A program made the position numbers and the translations under genes. Source: CAXXFQ01 sp963674475 (GTDB lineage Bacteria; Planctomycetota; Planctomycetia; Pirellulales; Thermoguttaceae). Taken from it: a stretch of DNA of 64,000 bases. Numbering within the stretch: position 1 is the stretch's first letter; each line of letters opens with the position of its first letter. The stretch lies in assembly GCA_963674475.2 (NCBI GenBank), contig CAXXFQ010000024.1:682001-746000 (forward strand), read 5' to 3'. This document shows positions 49,955 through 59,874 of the stretch, in pieces. The notes under the pieces were generated by a model. It was not told the DNA's origin. It was given only the letters and a program-made list of their open reading frames with translations, and did not search any database.

Positions 49955-51901
49955 ATGTCGCCCGCTATCCATCTGCTTCTCGCTACGACTGATACGGCTT
50001 CGCAAACGTCGTCGAGTTGGTATGGCACGCTGCTAAAATGGTTCATTGCCGACGAGTCGAAAGCGGCTATCGCGGGACCGGACCTTTTTATGCTGGTCGC
50101 CTACTTCGTTTTGATGTTCGGGATCGGCGTCTATTTTTTCCGCCACATGCGGAACATGAAGGATTACTTCAGCGGTGGGAACCAAATCCCCTGGTGGCTC
50201 AGCGGCGTCTCGTTCTACATGAGTAGCTTCAGCGTCTTCGCGTTCGTTTCGTACTCGGCGCTTGCGTACAAGTACGGTTGGGTCGGTGTCACGTTGCTTT
50301 GGGTGGCCGTCCCCGCGACCGTCTTCAGCGTGTTGCTCTTTGCCCAACGGTGGCGTCGTGCGCGGATCGACAGCCCGGTCGAATATCTCGAAACTCGCTA
50401 TAGCGGTGCTTTCCGTCAGCTAATCGCCTGGCAAGGAATCCCGGTCAAAATGGTCGATGACGGGTTAAAACTGGTCGCCATCGGGACATTCCTTTCGATC
50501 AGCCTCGGGTTGGACGTTCGCACGAGCATGATCGGATCGGGCGTGATCATCCTCCTGTACACCTTCATGGGCGGCCTCTGGGCGGTGACGGTGACCGATT
50601 TTATCCAGTTTGTCGTGATGTCGGTTGCCGTGTTGATTTTGCTTCCGTTGTCGATCGACGCGATTGGCGGCTGGTCGGAAATCCACCGGATGAGCCCCCA
50701 ATCGATCGGCGGTTTTTTTACCGAGGAATACAATTGGTTTTATGTCGTTCTGTTGTCGCTTCTTTATTGCGTGTCCTGGAGTAGTGTCAACTGGCCGTTG
50801 ATCCAACGTTATTACTGTGTGGCCGATGAGAAAGAAGCGAGGAAGGTTGGCTGGTTCGTCACGGTGCTGAACGTCGTCGGACCGCCGCTGATGTTTTTTC
50901 CGGCCATGGCGGCGATCCATTTTCTCGGCGACGTGCCCGACAAGGAAGTCTATCCGCGGCTCTGTATCGAACTGCTTCCGGCGGGCGTGTTGGGGCTGGT
51001 CATCGCGGCGATGTTCGCGGCCACGATGTCGATGCTCAGTAGCGATTACAACGTCTGCGCGGGCGTGTTGACCAACGACGTCTATCGACGCCTGTTCCGC
51101 CAAAACGCCTCGGAGAAGGAGCTGGTTTTCGTCGGGCGGCTTGCGACGCTTTTCATCGGTTTTTTCGCGCTGGGGATCGCCTTGTTGATGTCACAAGGGA
51201 CCGGCGAGGGACTGTTTAAGAATATGGTGACGCTCTTTAGTATCGTGACCGCGCCGGTTGGCGTGCCGATGCTTTTGGGGCTTTTGTCGCGTCGAGTGAC
51301 CAATCGGGCAGCCGTTTGGGGCTGGGGCTTGGGGATTCTGGTCGGCTTGGCCCTTTTGGTCTGGTGCCCGTCCCAAGTGACGATGGAAATGACCGCTCCG
51401 GCACCGGCCGTCCTGTGTCCGGACTGTGGCGGGACCTTCGCTTGGCCCGCTGAAGGAGTGGCGTCGGTTGCCTGTCCCGATTGCGGAATCGCTTTGTCAA
51501 TTCCCTCGGACCGCAATGTGGTCGCCTGGTTCTTGGCCCTGGAAAAAGAAGTGGCTATCTTTTTGGCCACGCTGGTCGTCTCGTTGTCGGTGACCCTGGT
51601 GGTAAGCCTCATGTGGCCGATGCGGGAAGAAGAAATCGGGCGGGTCGATCGATTCTTGAATCGGCTTGAAACGCCCATCGGCGCGCTCGAAGAAGATCGA
51701 ATCACCGGCGGAAGCGCGGCCTTTTCCCCGTTTCGAGTGGTCGGCGTTTCGATCCTCTTGATCGGCCTGATGCTTTTGGTTGTCACGCCCTGGATCACGG
51801 GGACGTTGGCGATCGGTCTGAGCGTCGGATTCGGGCTGGTGCTCTTGTCGATCGGCGGGGTAATGACCTGGTATAGCCGGGGTGGATCGAAGAAATCGTA
51901 A
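49955..51901 (+). CDS. SSS-family symporter with zinc-ribbon-like insert
   Basis: A 648-residue symporter with ~14 hydrophobic segments. SSS signatures include DYFSGGNQIPWWLSGVSFYM, SSFSVFAFVSYSALAYKYGW and AAMFAATMSMLSSDYNVCAG. Unusually, residues ~480-515 between two late helices hold LCPDCGGTFAWPAEG and ACPDCGIALSIP, two CPDC knuckles that look like a rubredoxin-type zinc ribbon. Such an insert is not part of the usual family. It is last in the plus-strand cluster and probably imports the product of the secreted enzymes. Substrate unknown. Confidence 0.88.
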   Translation: MSPAIHLLLATTDTASQTSSSWYGTLLKWFIADESKAAIAGPDLFMLVAYFVLMFGIGVYFFRHMRNMKDYFSGGNQIPWWLSGVSFYMSSFSVFAFVSYSALAYKYGWVGVTLLWVAVPATVFSVLLFAQRWRRARIDSPVEYLETRYSGAFRQLIAWQGIPVKMVDDGLKLVAIGTFLSISLGLDVRTSMIGSGVIILLYTFMGGLWAVTVTDFIQFVVMSVAVLILLPLSIDAIGGWSEIHRMSPQSIGGFFTEEYNWFYVVLLSLLYCVSWSSVNWPLIQRYYCVADEKEARKVGWFVTVLNVVGPPLMFFPAMAAIHFLGDVPDKEVYPRLCIELLPAGVLGLVIAAMFAATMSMLSSDYNVCAGVLTNDVYRRLFRQNASEKELVFVGRLATLFIGFFALGIALLMSQGTGEGLFKNMVTLFSIVTAPVGVPMLLGLLSRRVTNRAAVWGWGLGILVGLALLVWCPSQVTMEMTAPAPAVLCPDCGGTFAWPAEGVASVACPDCGIALSIPSDRNVVAWFLALEKEVAIFLATLVVSLSVTLVVSLMWPMREEEIGRVDRFLNRLETPIGALEEDRITGGSAAFSPFRVVGVSILLIGLMLLVVTPWITGTLAIGLSVGFGLVLLSIGGVMTWYSRGGSKKS

Positions 51902-52009
51902 GTCCGCGAGGGGCGTGCGCGGGGGCGGCAAAAACGGTTTCTTACGCAGGGCTCTGACCGCCGAAGCGTTTTTGTGTAAAGCAATCCGTTTTTGTTTATG
52001 GTTGCGTTT

Positions 52010-53185
52010 TCAAAACAGCTTCGATTTGTCCCGAAACTGTCCCGGTGTTATTCCCGTCTTCGCCTTGAAGAAATGAAACATATTTTCGACATGGCTAAAG
52101 CCACAAAGCTCCGCGATCTCCGACAATTTATAATCGGTTCCGCTTAGGTACTGCTTCACATGCGCCAGTTGTACCCGAAGAATTTCCGCCTTGGGGGTAC
52201 GACCGAGATACTTGGCGAAACGTCGTTCAAGCGTACTCCGCGAAAGGGGGACCTGACGAAGCACGTCTTCCACTGAAATTCCTTCACGCGCATGCTCGCG
52301 GATGTATTGGACCGCGGTGGCCACCATCCGATCGCCCAAGGCCAAAACATCGGTCGACCGTCGCACCACGATTCGCGAGGGCGGAAACAAGATCGGCTGC
52401 TGAGGCGGCTGTTTCCCTTGAATCATCCGTTCCAGCAAAGCGGCCGCTTCGTAACCGATACGTCGCGCGTCCGGGTCAATGCTTGTCAATGGTGGATCGC
52501 TCAGTTCGCAGAGAATCTCGTCGTTATCGGCGCCGATGACCGCCACGTCGTCCGGAACGGCGATCTCATGTTGGTTACAAGCGTTGAGTACCTGCTGAGC
52601 CAGCAGGTCGTAGCAGGCCATCAACCCCAGCGGCTTGGGAAGCGGTTTGATCCATCGGGCGATCACCTCTTCATTTTTGAACCCTCGCGACTCGGCGTCA
52701 AACGAGTTTCGAATATTGTCCGATTGCGGCAGCTCGAGCTGATGGACCTTATAGCCTCTTTCTTGAAGATAGTCGACAAACTCTTCCTCGCAGCGATCCG
52801 AATCATGGAGTCCGCGTAGACCGCAAAAGGCGAAATGTTCGAAACCTCTTTCAAGAAGGTGAGCCGCGCCCATCTCCGCCGCGGCCCTGGCATGATTGCC
52901 AAACGACGGAATGCCTTCGACTTGATGGAGTCCGAAAACATCGACCGCCGGGATATTGAGGCCCCGGATTTTTTCCAATAGTTTTATACTTTCGAACCGG
53001 CCGATGATCCCGTCCCCATTCCAGCCTTCCATCCAGTCGGGCAGATTGTCGCGAGGGGTGTTTTCCTGATGATAAAAGGACCAGGGACCATGAATTCGCG
53101 CATAGGCGGCGATCCCGCGCAGGAGGTCGCGTCGAAACTCGCGAGACGACCCGATCAAGAGAGCAATGCGAAAATGTCCGGCCAT
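52010..53185 (-). CDS. XylR-type regulator (PBP-like sensor plus AraC DNA-binding domain)
   Basis: A 391-residue regulator. The N-terminal ~275 residues are a LacI-like periplasmic-binding fold (HFRIALLIGSSREFRRDLLR, GDGIIGRFESIKLLEKIRGL, VAVIGADNDEILCELSDPPL). The C-terminal ~100 residues hold two AraC helix-turn-helix units (GISVEDVLRQVPLSRSTLER, LSEIAELCGFSHVENMFHFF). This is the architecture of xylose regulator XylR. It lies between the symporter cluster and the DegT gene and is divergent from the latter. A CTAAGTCA-type direct repeat in the intervening region may be its site. Confidence 0.93.
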   Translation of the reverse strand: MAGHFRIALLIGSSREFRRDLLRGIAAYARIHGPWSFYHQENTPRDNLPDWMEGWNGDGIIGRFESIKLLEKIRGLNIPAVDVFGLHQVEGIPSFGNHARAAAEMGAAHLLERGFEHFAFCGLRGLHDSDRCEEEFVDYLQERGYKVHQLELPQSDNIRNSFDAESRGFKNEEVIARWIKPLPKPLGLMACYDLLAQQVLNACNQHEIAVPDDVAVIGADNDEILCELSDPPLTSIDPDARRIGYEAAALLERMIQGKQPPQQPILFPPSRIVVRRSTDVLALGDRMVATAVQYIREHAREGISVEDVLRQVPLSRSTLERRFAKYLGRTPKAEILRVQLAHVKQYLSGTDYKLSEIAELCGFSHVENMFHFFKAKTGITPGQFRDKSKLF

Positions 53186-53243
53186 GGGGAACCTTTAGGA
53201 AGTGATGAAAAATGCCAGTACTCCATCCTAACCAATCGAGAAT

Positions 53244-53342
53244 CTAAGTCAATTACCTGACGAAAAAGACTAGTCGAACTGACGAGATCGACCATTGTTC
53301 ACAAGCGAAAATGAGGTTAACTTAAAAGAAGCTAAGTCAGTT
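53244..53342. promoter_or_regulatory. Direct repeat CTAAGTCARTT in the divergent region
   Basis: CTAAGTCAATT (53244-53254) and CTAAGTCAGTT (53332-53342) match at 10 of 11 bases and sit between the XylR-type gene and the DegT gene. AraC-type domains bind direct repeats, but the 88-base spacing is long, so this is tentative. Confidence 0.3.
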
Positions 53343-53392
53343 CCCTTGCTCCATAAAATAAAATTCTCCGTGCAATAAAAAAGGTTATTCTC

Positions 53393-54652
53393 ATGTCTGA
53401 AACTCTGGCGATCTGTGGCGGCTCTCCCGTCCGGAACGAGCCGTTTCCTTGTTGGCCCGTATGGGGCGAGGAGGAAGAGCGGTCGCTCCTGTCCGTTTTG
53501 CAAAGCGGCGTTTGGGGAAAAATGCAAGGAACCGAGGTCGCCCGATTCGAGAAAAACTTTGCTGAAGCACACGGTGCGCGACACGGTTTCGGTGTCTGCA
53601 ACGGAACGATCGCCCTAAAAATCGCGTTACTTGCCGCGGGAATCGAAGCGGGAGACGAAGTGATCGTTCCCCCCTACACGTTTGTCGCAACCGCGTCGGC
53701 CGTCGTTGAAGCCAATGCCCGACCGGTTTTCGTCGATATCGACTTGGAAACCTCTTGTATCGATCCGGATGCGATCCAACGGGCCATCACCGATCGGACC
53801 CGTGCGATCATTGTCGTCCACCTCGGCGGTTTGCCGTGTGAGATGGACCGAATCATGGAAATCGCCAAACGACACAATTTGATCGTGATCGAAGACGCTT
53901 GCCACGCCCCCGGCGCCCAGTACCGGGGACGACCGGTCGGTTCGCTTGGCCACTTTGGCTGTTTTTCCTTTCAGTCGTGCAAAAATGTCAGCGCGGGCGA
54001 AGGGGGAATCGTCATCACCGACGACGATCGATTGGCCGGGGCGTGCTGGTCGACGCACAACTGCGGTCGGGTCCCAGAAGGAAAATGGTACGAACACCAT
54101 CAAATCGGCGGCAATTATCGGTTGAGCGAGTTTCAAGGCGCGTTGCTAAACGCCCAATGGGACCGATACCAAGAACAGCTTCAGCGGCGAGAAAAAAACG
54201 GCCTTTATCTCGATCGGTATCTGGCCGAAATCCCCGGTATCCAGCCTCAGCGACGCACCGTCGATTGCACGCGGCATGCTTATCACCTCTACTCTTTTCG
54301 CATCGATTCGGCCGTGCTTGGATTCAATCGTGAGACGTTTATCGACGCGCTCCAAGCGGAAGGAGTTCCCTGCTCTGCCGGTTACCCGATCCCCCTTTAC
54401 CGCGAACCGTTGTTCGCCAATGAAGCGTTCGGGCCATTCTTGGGCGCTCGTTCCAACGGATCGAGTTCCTCTTATCTCGAATCGAATTGCCCTTGTTGCG
54501 AAACGCTTTCCACCCGGCAGGGCGTTTGGCTGGAGCACCGCCTTTTGCTAGCCGAGCAGTCCGACATAGACGATATCGTGACCGCGATCACCAAGGTGGT
54601 CGAACAGGGGAAAAAATCACTCGCGAATGAAACGACTACCGACTTCAGCTGA
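53393..54652 (+). CDS. Cytoplasmic DegT/DnrJ/EryC1-family aminotransferase-like enzyme
   Basis: A 419-residue type I PLP protein without signal peptide. Motifs are GFGVCNGTIALKIALLAAGI, VIVPPYTFVATASAVVEANA, PVFVDIDLETSCIDPDAIQR, VIEDACHAPGAQYRGRPVGS and FSFQSCKNVSAGEGG, where the lysine is the expected Schiff-base residue. Relatives transfer amino groups to keto-sugars or act as sugar dehydratases. It is divergent from the XylR-type regulator, which probably controls it. It differs from the Tat-tagged paralogue at 44.3 kb in lacking export. Confidence 0.9.
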   Translation: MSETLAICGGSPVRNEPFPCWPVWGEEEERSLLSVLQSGVWGKMQGTEVARFEKNFAEAHGARHGFGVCNGTIALKIALLAAGIEAGDEVIVPPYTFVATASAVVEANARPVFVDIDLETSCIDPDAIQRAITDRTRAIIVVHLGGLPCEMDRIMEIAKRHNLIVIEDACHAPGAQYRGRPVGSLGHFGCFSFQSCKNVSAGEGGIVITDDDRLAGACWSTHNCGRVPEGKWYEHHQIGGNYRLSEFQGALLNAQWDRYQEQLQRREKNGLYLDRYLAEIPGIQPQRRTVDCTRHAYHLYSFRIDSAVLGFNRETFIDALQAEGVPCSAGYPIPLYREPLFANEAFGPFLGARSNGSSSSYLESNCPCCETLSTRQGVWLEHRLLLAEQSDIDDIVTAITKVVEQGKKSLANETTTDFS

Positions 54653-54805
54653 TCGTCGTTTCATGATTTTTTGGTTTTTTGCAAAATTTGTTGAGTGATT
54701 TCTTTGGGTAGCCGGTCTGTTTCTTTGCAGCGGAAGAGAATTCGTGTTACGTAATTCCATGGAGATCGGCGTGTAAAAAGTTAGCGTGTTGGCGGGAAAA
54801 CCGCA

Positions 54806-57800
54806 CTACTTCTTTTTGGATACGTCGGAATCCGGAATATATGTAAGTGAGGTCTGAAGTGGATAGGCGCAGGTGCAGCCGCTACTTGCCTCGGGGATCA
54901 TGAGCAATCCGCCGGCCGGAATCATGTTGATCCAGCAGCCGGGGCGTGAAACGGTGTTGACTTTTTGCGTTCCCCCGCCGTTGACCAAGTCGCGTTGCTG
55001 CGGATTACCGCCTCGGTAGAAAAGAGCGCCTTGCGATGCCGAGACGTTTCCGCAACCGTGTCCGCCTCGATTGAAATGGAAATCGGGGTCCCGTTTTCCC
55101 GTTGCCAAGTCGTAGGCATACGGATAGATATAAGCCGTCGAACCGACGATCGTCGGGTGGCGGTTTTGCTCACCGTGTCCGCCGTTAGGCTTGAACTTCG
55201 TGTTGTGTTTATCACTCCAAATGGGCTTTCCTTCCTTCGCGTCGTAGCAGGTGAAGAAGTACCAAAGATTTTTATCGAGGTAGCGGTTTCCACTTAAAAG
55301 CAATTTCCCGTCGACATAGTTCAGGTAGGCAATATGATAGTAGTTCGACGGATCGATTTTCTTTCGCCACGCAACGCTCCCATCGTGAAGATTCAAGGCG
55401 GTGAGATAGCAGTCGCCTCGGTGACAAATCCACATTGGTACGCGTCCAACAGGGTTGTCAATCGCCTCGCGACTTTCACTTTCAAGGAAATAGACGTGTT
55501 CAGGGCCGATGGCGATGGTGGTGTTGATGATCGCTCCGCCTCGATAGGTCCACCGCAGCGAGCCATCCTGTCTGTTATGAGCAAAGAGGCTCTTGCCCAT
55601 GATAAGCTCCATGGCATCGTACCATAAAAGCAAATCGCCATCGAAACTCATCTCTTTATAACCGGCGGTCGGCTCGACGGAAGTGCCGAGAACCAAGCCG
55701 TCCTCTGCGTCGAGCGCGGCGACATAGCCCCAATGCCGTTTGCCCGCGTCTTCTGGCGGTAGCTTCAAAGGGGCGAGCGTCTCTTTTCCGTTGGCAACGT
55801 CGATTCTCAGACATTGATCCTTAACGGCCCAATAAAGATGCTTTTCGTCGAGCGACAGGTTACTGCTGTCGAGGAAAGTTCCAAGTCGTCGAGAGTCGGG
55901 AACTATCTTCTGCCAAAGCGGGGTACCGCTGTAAGCACAGACCGCGAAAAGAATCTGGTCGCCGGGCACGAACATACGACCGTTGGCGTAAAGCGGCGGT
56001 GGGTTGCGATGATGGCGATCGGCCATGCGTCGGGGTCCCGGCTTGCCGAACCAAAGAACCCGCATCGGACCATACACCCGCTCATCATTGCTCTGGCCGG
56101 TCTGTCCCGGCTCACCAAGGCCTTGCTTCCACGTCCCCGCGCCGGGCAACGTTCCACGAACGGCAAGCAGACGGGGCGAGGCGGACGACGAGGATTCCGA
56201 CAACGGATCCGGCACCAACTTCGCGTTTTGAGGCGTGTCTTTGGTTCGAAGCGAGAGCAAAAGCCGCCCTCCTTCCGGCCGGACTATCCGGTAGGCCTCT
56301 TTCGCCGACGCTAGCGACTGCTCCGACGTCGGGCCGATGACAAAATCCGCAAAGTAGGGTGGCAGCCCCAGCGTTTCAAGGGGACCGTGCAAGACCGTTA
56401 TATATCGCCCGCCCAATGAGAGCCGGTTCAAACTTCGACGGATTTCATTGGCCTGCGTCTCCGTCTTGGCAACAAGAATAACCTGCCATCGCTCGGTTCG
56501 CGCTAACTCGACCGCCAGTCGGGCATCTTCCGGATAAAGGATCACACAAAAACCCTTTTGCCCGGATGACATCGCAAGGAGCTTTTCGGCCGATTGCGTC
56601 AACGGTTGGCTACTCATCGCTTCGGGCAGCTCAAGGGACTTCGGATCGACTTCGGTGCGGAAGTAGAAAGTTTCGCTGTAGCGTGGTTCTTGACCGGGTC
56701 GCGGCTGAACCACTCGAGCCTGATAGACGGCCGCTTGCTCCAAATCGCTCAGATGCGCGACGTGGAAGTGGTTTACCACAGTCCCTTTGGTTTCTTGCGA
56801 AAAAGCGTTTCCGACCAAGCCGTATTGCAAGTAGTTCGGGTCCCCCCGTTGCGCTGACCATTCCACTTCAACGGAATCCGCAGTACTCGACAAGACGTTG
56901 GGGTGAACGATCAATTCCGACGTTTCGGGCACCGAAGCGAGTGAACGCTTTGCCCTCGCGGCGACTTCCTCCGGGGTCAAGGCCCGTTTGAACACTTGGA
57001 CCGTTGCGATTTGTCCGGTCAGATTATACTCTTCGTCATCGTCCTTATAGGCCCCGATCACATACTGTGACTGTTTATTTTCCGGATAGCGGATTGGGCC
57101 GGATCGCCAACTGCATCGCCCAACCTCTATCCCGTCATGATAAAGCCGCATCATCTTGCCGTCATAGGTCCCCAGGAAATGATGCCATGTGCCTATCCGG
57201 ATAGAGTCCTTCGTGGTCAAATAACTCATTTCGTCCGAATCACTCGCGCAAAGCGCCAGAAAGGGGCAATTGTTCTTGCACCCGAGAAGCCAGCCGCGTT
57301 GGCAGGAGCCGTTATCCTGAAGCGAACCGATAAAGCCGACGCAGTCGCTCGGTTTGTCGATACGAACCAGCGCCTCCGCGGTAAAACTCTCACGCGGCAA
57401 AGCCTTGCAATCGGTATCCGTGGCGATAGTGAAATGTCCACTCTGAGTGAAATGAGCCGACTCGATCGTATCGTGTTTTTCGATCGCGATCGGCGCGGAC
57501 GTAACCGCGTCGCACGAGCCGACCAGGTCGTCGACAATGGTTGATCCCGTCTCGTTTTGTTTGGGAGCAACCAGGCAGTCCGTACGGAAATGCCACGCGC
57601 CCAGAGTCGCTTCGTCGAACGACGTGGGGAGTGGGCGAGTGGGAGCCGCTTCCGGTTGTTTCGGCGTTTCACGGTCTTCCGCAACAGAAACGGCCTGCTT
57701 TGGCTCGAACGCGTAAATCATTCCTTGGCTCGTGCTGACAAAGAGACGTCCCCCGGCAACGGCCAATCCATAAACTCGCCCGATGACTTCTCTCGACCAG

Positions 57801-59065
57801 AGCCGCTTTCCGGTTTCGAGCGAAAAGGCCTCGACCCGATTTTCCCCCCCCGTAAATAACATGTCCGCTGTTTGGATCAACGCGTAGCGACCCTGAGAGG
57901 GAACGGTCCATTTTACTTGCTCGGCAGGCTGACGCTTCAGTCGCACAAGCTCTTGAACCAATGATTCATCAACCTGGCCACGTCGCTTTTGTTGTTTGCA
58001 TTTCTCCTGAAGTTTGGCCAGCTTTTCCAAAACCTCAAAGTAGTTATCCCGTTTAATGGCCTGGAGCGTGGTATCCGACTGAATCACGATCAGTTCTTTG
58101 CTGATCGCCGCTCGAAGCCCCGTGAAGTGTCCAATTCGCTTCTGTGACGTTTTCGAGTAAGCGTCCAAGCATCCTTCACATCCGTTCCCAACGACAACCA
58201 CTCCATCACTTTCTGCCGAGGTGGCGTAGGTGTCGCTTCGTCCTCTTCCTAATCGATTCAAGAGCCAGTCCGGCTCCTTTTGGGTCAACAAGGTTGGCGT
58301 TACGCGTCCAGCGGGAACAATGACCCGTTCGCCCGCCAAAACGGGTGACCCCTGGGCCGGCTGCGTAAGTTTTTTTTCGGAGAGAACGTGACCGTCAGCC
58401 ACGTTGAATTTTCGAAAGTAGACGCCTTCGGACTTGGGGAAAAGGCCCATGGAGTAGTAGCCAATATCGCCGTCGACAACCACCGTGGTCCGTATGGGCC
58501 AACGGGAAATGAGACGCCCGTTGCCGACCATCTTTTCAGGCCCGCGCGGTGGAATCGACCAGAGCAACTTACCCGATTCGGCGGAAACCGCTCGAAGCGT
58601 TCCGTCGTCGCTACCAAAAAGGAGACGGTCGCCCTTCAACAGCGGAGTGCCGCGAACCGGTCCGGCAGTAGAAAAACGCCATATCTCTCGCCCCGTCGCC
58701 GCGTCGCGACAACGGACGGTATCGTCGACCGTCGAGCCAAAGAAAATTCGACTACCGTCAGAAACGACATGCAAGGCGCGGTCGAAAATGACATGTTCCC
58801 GCAATCCACGACGATAATGAAAAAAGTCGTGGCGAGCCGATTCCGACCAGGAGGGGCAAAGCGGATGGACCGAGCGATACGTCCAAACCGGAGCAAGCGG
58901 AAGGGCAAGCGATTCGCTCGTCACGCCACTGCGTCCCGAATCGTGAAGGTACGTTGGCCACTGGTCAGCGGCCGTCACCTCGATCAAGGCGGACATGGTG
59001 AGGAAAAACGTTACCGCGGACAGAAACCGGCCGAATTTTCGAGAGCGGGACGGAAGGATATTCAT
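54806..59065 (-). CDS. Very large exported PQQ-like beta-propeller protein with LamG and methyltransferase-like inserts
   Basis: A 1419-residue protein. The start at 59065 puts the signal peptide (FGRFLSAVTFFLTMSALIEV) at the N terminus and has AAGAGG upstream. Residues ~40-470 are PQQ-like repeats (RCRDAATGREIWRFSTAGPV, GTLRAVSAESGKLLWSIPP). Residues ~520-720 are a LamG/concanavalin domain (ESFTAEALVRIDKPSDCVGF, GTWHHFLGTYDGKMMRLYHD). Residues ~850-970 resemble a Rossmann methyltransferase-type unit (ADFVIGPTSEQSLASAKEAY, RIVRPEGGRLLLSLR) without a clear SAM motif. The C-terminal ~400 residues return to propeller repeats. Function unknown; probably an extracytoplasmic binding protein. Confidence 0.7.
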   Translation of the reverse strand: MNILPSRSRKFGRFLSAVTFFLTMSALIEVTAADQWPTYLHDSGRSGVTSESLALPLAPVWTYRSVHPLCPSWSESARHDFFHYRRGLREHVIFDRALHVVSDGSRIFFGSTVDDTVRCRDAATGREIWRFSTAGPVRGTPLLKGDRLLFGSDDGTLRAVSAESGKLLWSIPPRGPEKMVGNGRLISRWPIRTTVVVDGDIGYYSMGLFPKSEGVYFRKFNVADGHVLSEKKLTQPAQGSPVLAGERVIVPAGRVTPTLLTQKEPDWLLNRLGRGRSDTYATSAESDGVVVVGNGCEGCLDAYSKTSQKRIGHFTGLRAAISKELIVIQSDTTLQAIKRDNYFEVLEKLAKLQEKCKQQKRRGQVDESLVQELVRLKRQPAEQVKWTVPSQGRYALIQTADMLFTGGENRVEAFSLETGKRLWSREVIGRVYGLAVAGGRLFVSTSQGMIYAFEPKQAVSVAEDRETPKQPEAAPTRPLPTSFDEATLGAWHFRTDCLVAPKQNETGSTIVDDLVGSCDAVTSAPIAIEKHDTIESAHFTQSGHFTIATDTDCKALPRESFTAEALVRIDKPSDCVGFIGSLQDNGSCQRGWLLGCKNNCPFLALCASDSDEMSYLTTKDSIRIGTWHHFLGTYDGKMMRLYHDGIEVGRCSWRSGPIRYPENKQSQYVIGAYKDDDEEYNLTGQIATVQVFKRALTPEEVAARAKRSLASVPETSELIVHPNVLSSTADSVEVEWSAQRGDPNYLQYGLVGNAFSQETKGTVVNHFHVAHLSDLEQAAVYQARVVQPRPGQEPRYSETFYFRTEVDPKSLELPEAMSSQPLTQSAEKLLAMSSGQKGFCVILYPEDARLAVELARTERWQVILVAKTETQANEIRRSLNRLSLGGRYITVLHGPLETLGLPPYFADFVIGPTSEQSLASAKEAYRIVRPEGGRLLLSLRTKDTPQNAKLVPDPLSESSSSASPRLLAVRGTLPGAGTWKQGLGEPGQTGQSNDERVYGPMRVLWFGKPGPRRMADRHHRNPPPLYANGRMFVPGDQILFAVCAYSGTPLWQKIVPDSRRLGTFLDSSNLSLDEKHLYWAVKDQCLRIDVANGKETLAPLKLPPEDAGKRHWGYVAALDAEDGLVLGTSVEPTAGYKEMSFDGDLLLWYDAMELIMGKSLFAHNRQDGSLRWTYRGGAIINTTIAIGPEHVYFLESESREAIDNPVGRVPMWICHRGDCYLTALNLHDGSVAWRKKIDPSNYYHIAYLNYVDGKLLLSGNRYLDKNLWYFFTCYDAKEGKPIWSDKHNTKFKPNGGHGEQNRHPTIVGSTAYIYPYAYDLATGKRDPDFHFNRGGHGCGNVSASQGALFYRGGNPQQRDLVNGGGTQKVNTVSRPGCWINMIPAGGLLMIPEASSGCTCAYPLQTSLTYIPDSDVSKKK

Positions 59066-59874
59066 GAGCAGCAAGCCTCTTGGGATCATTTTCGCTCTTA
59101 ATGTCGTTGCCGTAAAACGCAATAGCTAAAATGTTTTTCCAAGAAAGCCAGTCGCGTTTCACAGTCTAAGGTAGGCAGGAGAGGAGATCTTTCGGTTGTC
59201 GCAAGTGAAGGTTTAAAGCCGACTTGAACTCGAACCACTTTTCCGTCGGCCGCAAAACAGACACACCGCACTAAAACTACAACCACTACAATATTATCGG
59301 ACATCTCGATAAGCGAGTCAAGATGAAAGCATTTTTGGAAGAAGATCCGGCCAAGCGAATTGCCATCTGCGCAATGGAGTAATCCAGCACGTATCGCCCT
59401 TGCCCTATGGGGAATCGGGATTTATGTCGCGGTGGATTCGAGTAATCCGCAGCGAAGGAGAATCTCGTCAACGGCGGGCCGTTTAGGGTCTTTTGGCCGA
59501 TCAGGAAGCGGCTTTTTTCGACAGCATCTCGTCGATAGTGTAACGACCTCAGATTTTGAGTGGCGAATGTCGGATTCAGCCAACGCCGTTCCTTGCGACA
59601 GAGGTTCATTGACGGCTGATCCAAAGCGCGCCTTTTGACTGACGTTCCGGCAGAGGTCAATCGCCTGGAATCTTGCCACTTATGTTGGCTGGTGGCGACT
59701 GGGTACCCCCCACAGAAGTGTATCGGGAGGCGAATATGAGAGGACTACGAGATCGCTCAGGTTATGGGGCGTTGCTCTGTAACGACGCAACGCCCCATAA
59801 CCTCATTTTAAGAATACGCCTTAAACCAAGTCGCTTTTCTCTCTTGACAACTCGGACGGCCTTCCCCGTTGACG
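59066..59874. other. Intergenic region, 809 bases
   Basis: Lies between the start of the PQQ-like gene and the end of the helicase gene. It contains the 17-bp hairpin at 59759-59803. Short open frames here (for example 59286-59660 minus) have no recognisable domains and are not called. No RNA gene could be identified. Confidence 0.3.
59759..59803. terminator. Strong 17-bp perfect hairpin
   Basis: AGGTTATGGGGCGTTGC (59759-59775) pairs perfectly with GCAACGCCCCATAACCT (59787-59803) over an 11-base loop; CATTTTAAG follows on the plus strand. It lies 72 bases downstream of the helicase stop and could end that transcript, although the minus-strand side lacks a U-tract. A structured or mobile palindrome is an alternative. 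Confidence 0.5.

Noticed and set aside
59286..59660. 124-residue minus-strand frame between PQQ-like and helicase genes
   Set aside because: No domain, no ribosome site and unbalanced composition.
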